From Flammeovirgaceae bacterium (GTDB taxonomy: Bacteria > Bacteroidota > Bacteroidia > Cytophagales > Cyclobacteriaceae), in contig JACJYU010000001.1 in the NCBI GenBank assembly GCA_020635915.1, forward strand, positions 62,001-126,000: a stretch of 64,000 nucleotides of DNA. Direction: 5' to 3'. The position numbers and the translations under genes were made by a program. Each line of letters starts with the position of its first letter. Positions within the stretch are counted from its first letter, which is position 1. The notes below the pieces were generated by a model. It saw nothing but the letters and a program-made list of their open reading frames with translations, searched no databases and was not told where the DNA came from. Shown piece by piece: positions 62,625 to 64,000 of this stretch.

Positions 62625-63656
62625 TTAAAAGTAATATTGTTTTTTGCGCAACAAGATGATGAACACGGGCACGCCCACCAAAGAGGTGACGATCCCGATG
62701 GGAAGTTCGGCCGGGGCCAGCATCAATCGTGAAACGAGGTCTGCCAGGCTAAGCAATATGCCCCCCACTATCGCACTTGCCATAATGAGGAACCGGTTGT
62801 CAGACCCTCCCATCAACCGCAATAAGTGGGGCACCACAAGCCCCACAAAACTGATAACGCCCGTAAATGCGGTGGACACCGCCACCAGCAATACGTTGAG
62901 CGCGATGACTATGATTTGCAACCGCTTTAAATTAACCCCCAGGAAAATGGCTTCATCCTCGCCCATCATGAGCGCGTTCAGTTGCTTGGCATAGCGAAGG
63001 GAAATGATCGTACAGGCCACCGTCACCAGGCCGATGATCGATATGGATGCCCAGTTGGCGCCCGATAGTGTCCCCAGGTTCCAGAAAATAATGGAGCGCG
63101 CCTGTGGGTCGCGCGCCAGGTAGGAAAGGAACCCCACCCCACTAAGAAAGAGCGCGTTGATGGCCAGCCCCATTAGCAGCAACGTCACCACGGAACTCTT
63201 TCCCGTGGCACGGTTTTGTGACAACAAGAACACACAGACGGTGGAGAGCGCCCCTCCCATACAAGCAGCTATCGGCAACGTCCACTCGCCCGCATGGAAC
63301 TTGATCACTGACCCCAACACAAAGTATAGGGATGCCCCGAATGCCGCGCCACTGGATGTGCCCACAAGCCCTGGTTCAACGATAGGGTTTCGAAACAGGG
63401 CCTGCATGAGCACCCCCCCCACGCCAAGGCCCGCCCCTACCAACACCCCGGCAAAGGCACGCGGCAGCCTGATTTGCAAAAAAATCCTTTCATTCAAATT
63501 GGATTCCCCACCGGTTATCCAATGGAGAAAAGAAGATTGTATCTCTGCCCAGGAAATGGTGATGGCCCCGAATTTCAAGGATAGGAAAAAAGTAATGACA
63601 AGCAGGGCCGTAAGGATAGGAAATACCGCCCTGCTCCTTTTATTGAGTTTTCCCAT
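62625..63656 (-). CDS. hmuU: FecCD-family ABC transporter permease
   Basis: 343 residues with about ten transmembrane helices. FecCD motifs: IRLPRAFAGVLVGAGLGVGG, LFRNPIVEPGLVGTSSGAAFG, FTGVISFVGLVVPHLLRL, ELPIGIVTSLVGVPVFI. Inner-membrane channel of the importer. Overlaps the binding-protein gene by 17 bases. Confidence 0.92.
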   Translation of the reverse strand: MGKLNKRSRAVFPILTALLVITFFLSLKFGAITISWAEIQSSFLHWITGGESNLNERIFLQIRLPRAFAGVLVGAGLGVGGVLMQALFRNPIVEPGLVGTSSGAAFGASLYFVLGSVIKFHAGEWTLPIAACMGGALSTVCVFLLSQNRATGKSSVVTLLLMGLAINALFLSGVGFLSYLARDPQARSIIFWNLGTLSGANWASISIIGLVTVACTIISLRYAKQLNALMMGEDEAIFLGVNLKRLQIIVIALNVLLVAVSTAFTGVISFVGLVVPHLLRLMGGSDNRFLIMASAIVGGILLSLADLVSRLMLAPAELPIGIVTSLVGVPVFIILLRKKQYYF

Positions 63657-64000
63657 TCCTGTGAATCAGTTCCTGCAACATAAGTACCACCTCCCCGGTC
63701 CTTGGGCCGAAGTATACCATATCATGTTCTTCCACACGGTAAATCCTGTTGTTAGCGGCCGCCCTTGTGCCTGCCACGCCCGGCAGGGATTTTATTTGCT
63801 CGGGCGAGCCCAGCCGGTCATATCCAAAGTCGGTCAGGAGGATCACGTCCGGGTCGGATTTGGCTATTACTTCCGCGGAAAGTTGCATCATGCCCCTGTC
63901 GCCAGGAATTGGGATGGTGCCACCCGCCATGCGGACCAACTCCCCGGTGGTGCTTTTTTCCGTCATGGTCAGGTACAGGTTGCCGGCCCTCCCATAATGG
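63640..64000 (-). CDS. hmuT: Heme-type ABC transporter substrate-binding protein (C-terminal part)
   Basis: Open to the right window edge, so the N-terminus is missing. The visible part (MMQLSAEVIAKSDPDVILLTDFGYDRLG, LPGVAGTRAAANNRIYRVEEHD) is the C-terminal lobe of a periplasmic binding protein of the TroA/BtuF type. First gene of the importer operon as seen here. Confidence 0.85.
   Translation of the reverse strand, partial: HYGRAGNLYLTMTEKSTTGELVRMAGGTIPIPGDRGMMQLSAEVIAKSDPDVILLTDFGYDRLGSPEQIKSLPGVAGTRAAANNRIYRVEEHDMVYFGPRTGEVVLMLQELIHRNGKTQ

Overview
The window looks like a Bacteroidota chromosome, most likely a Cytophagales-type organism. This rests on the C-terminal type IX secretion (T9SS) sorting domain of a subtilase, a TTTG-N19-TAnnTTTG promoter upstream of tRNA-Asp, DUF2911 proteins, YwqK-type MORN lipoproteins, and small outer-membrane barrels of the Bacteroidota kind. 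It has two very different halves.

Positions 1 to about 32,600 form one long minus-strand array of polymorphic-toxin modules. I count 16 toxin modules, numbered T1 (right, 5') to T16 (left, cut by the window edge). Each complete one is followed within a few bases, or with an overlap, by its own candidate immunity gene (I1 to I15). Twelve modules begin with a nearly identical truncated C-terminal stub of an Rhs/YD-repeat protein (core motif YDPAIGRMSGVDPM, then a DPSGA or DPTGA junction) and then diverge. Four (T2, T3, T4, T16) have no Rhs stub and begin at a second conserved junction (QTQGG or QTGG) right after the previous immunity stop. No full-length Rhs gene is in the window, so these are displaced or orphan tips. 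Effector types that can be read are a metzincin (T8), a HExxH zincin (T1), a JAMM/MPN+ peptidase (T2), two glycine-rich membrane-active-looking families with membrane immunity proteins (A: T5, T9, T11; B: T6, T12, T15), a beta-rich family (T13, T16) and several unknown folds. Immunity proteins are mostly lipoproteins, secreted or membrane proteins, which suggests action in the cell envelope.

The array is dense with mobile and repeated DNA: two almost identical IS3-family elements in inverted orientation, a third different IS3-family element, the 5' part of a group II intron with a truncated reverse transcriptase, a 315-bp exact direct repeat, and at least three families of short palindromic or imperfect repeats sitting at module borders or inside Rhs stubs. 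All three IS elements interrupt toxin or immunity genes, and in each case removing the IS plus one target duplication restores the reading frame.

Positions 32,600 to 64,000 are ordinary, visibly more GC-rich chromosome: a TPR protein, gyrA, an envelope cluster (outer-membrane protein, COG3014-like protein, LpoB-like lipoprotein), rpe, a T9SS-sorted subtilase, a TrpF-like protein, trmB, folC, small barrels, an acyltransferase, hutU, a patatin, an MBL-fold enzyme, accA, a HicAB-like pair with a broken antitoxin, tRNA-Asp, a TetR regulator, gamma-glutamyltransferase, an OmpA-family protein, 3-methyladenine glycosylase, two DUF2911 proteins, a Crp/Fnr regulator and a heme-type ABC importer (ATPase, permease, partial binding protein) that runs off the right edge.
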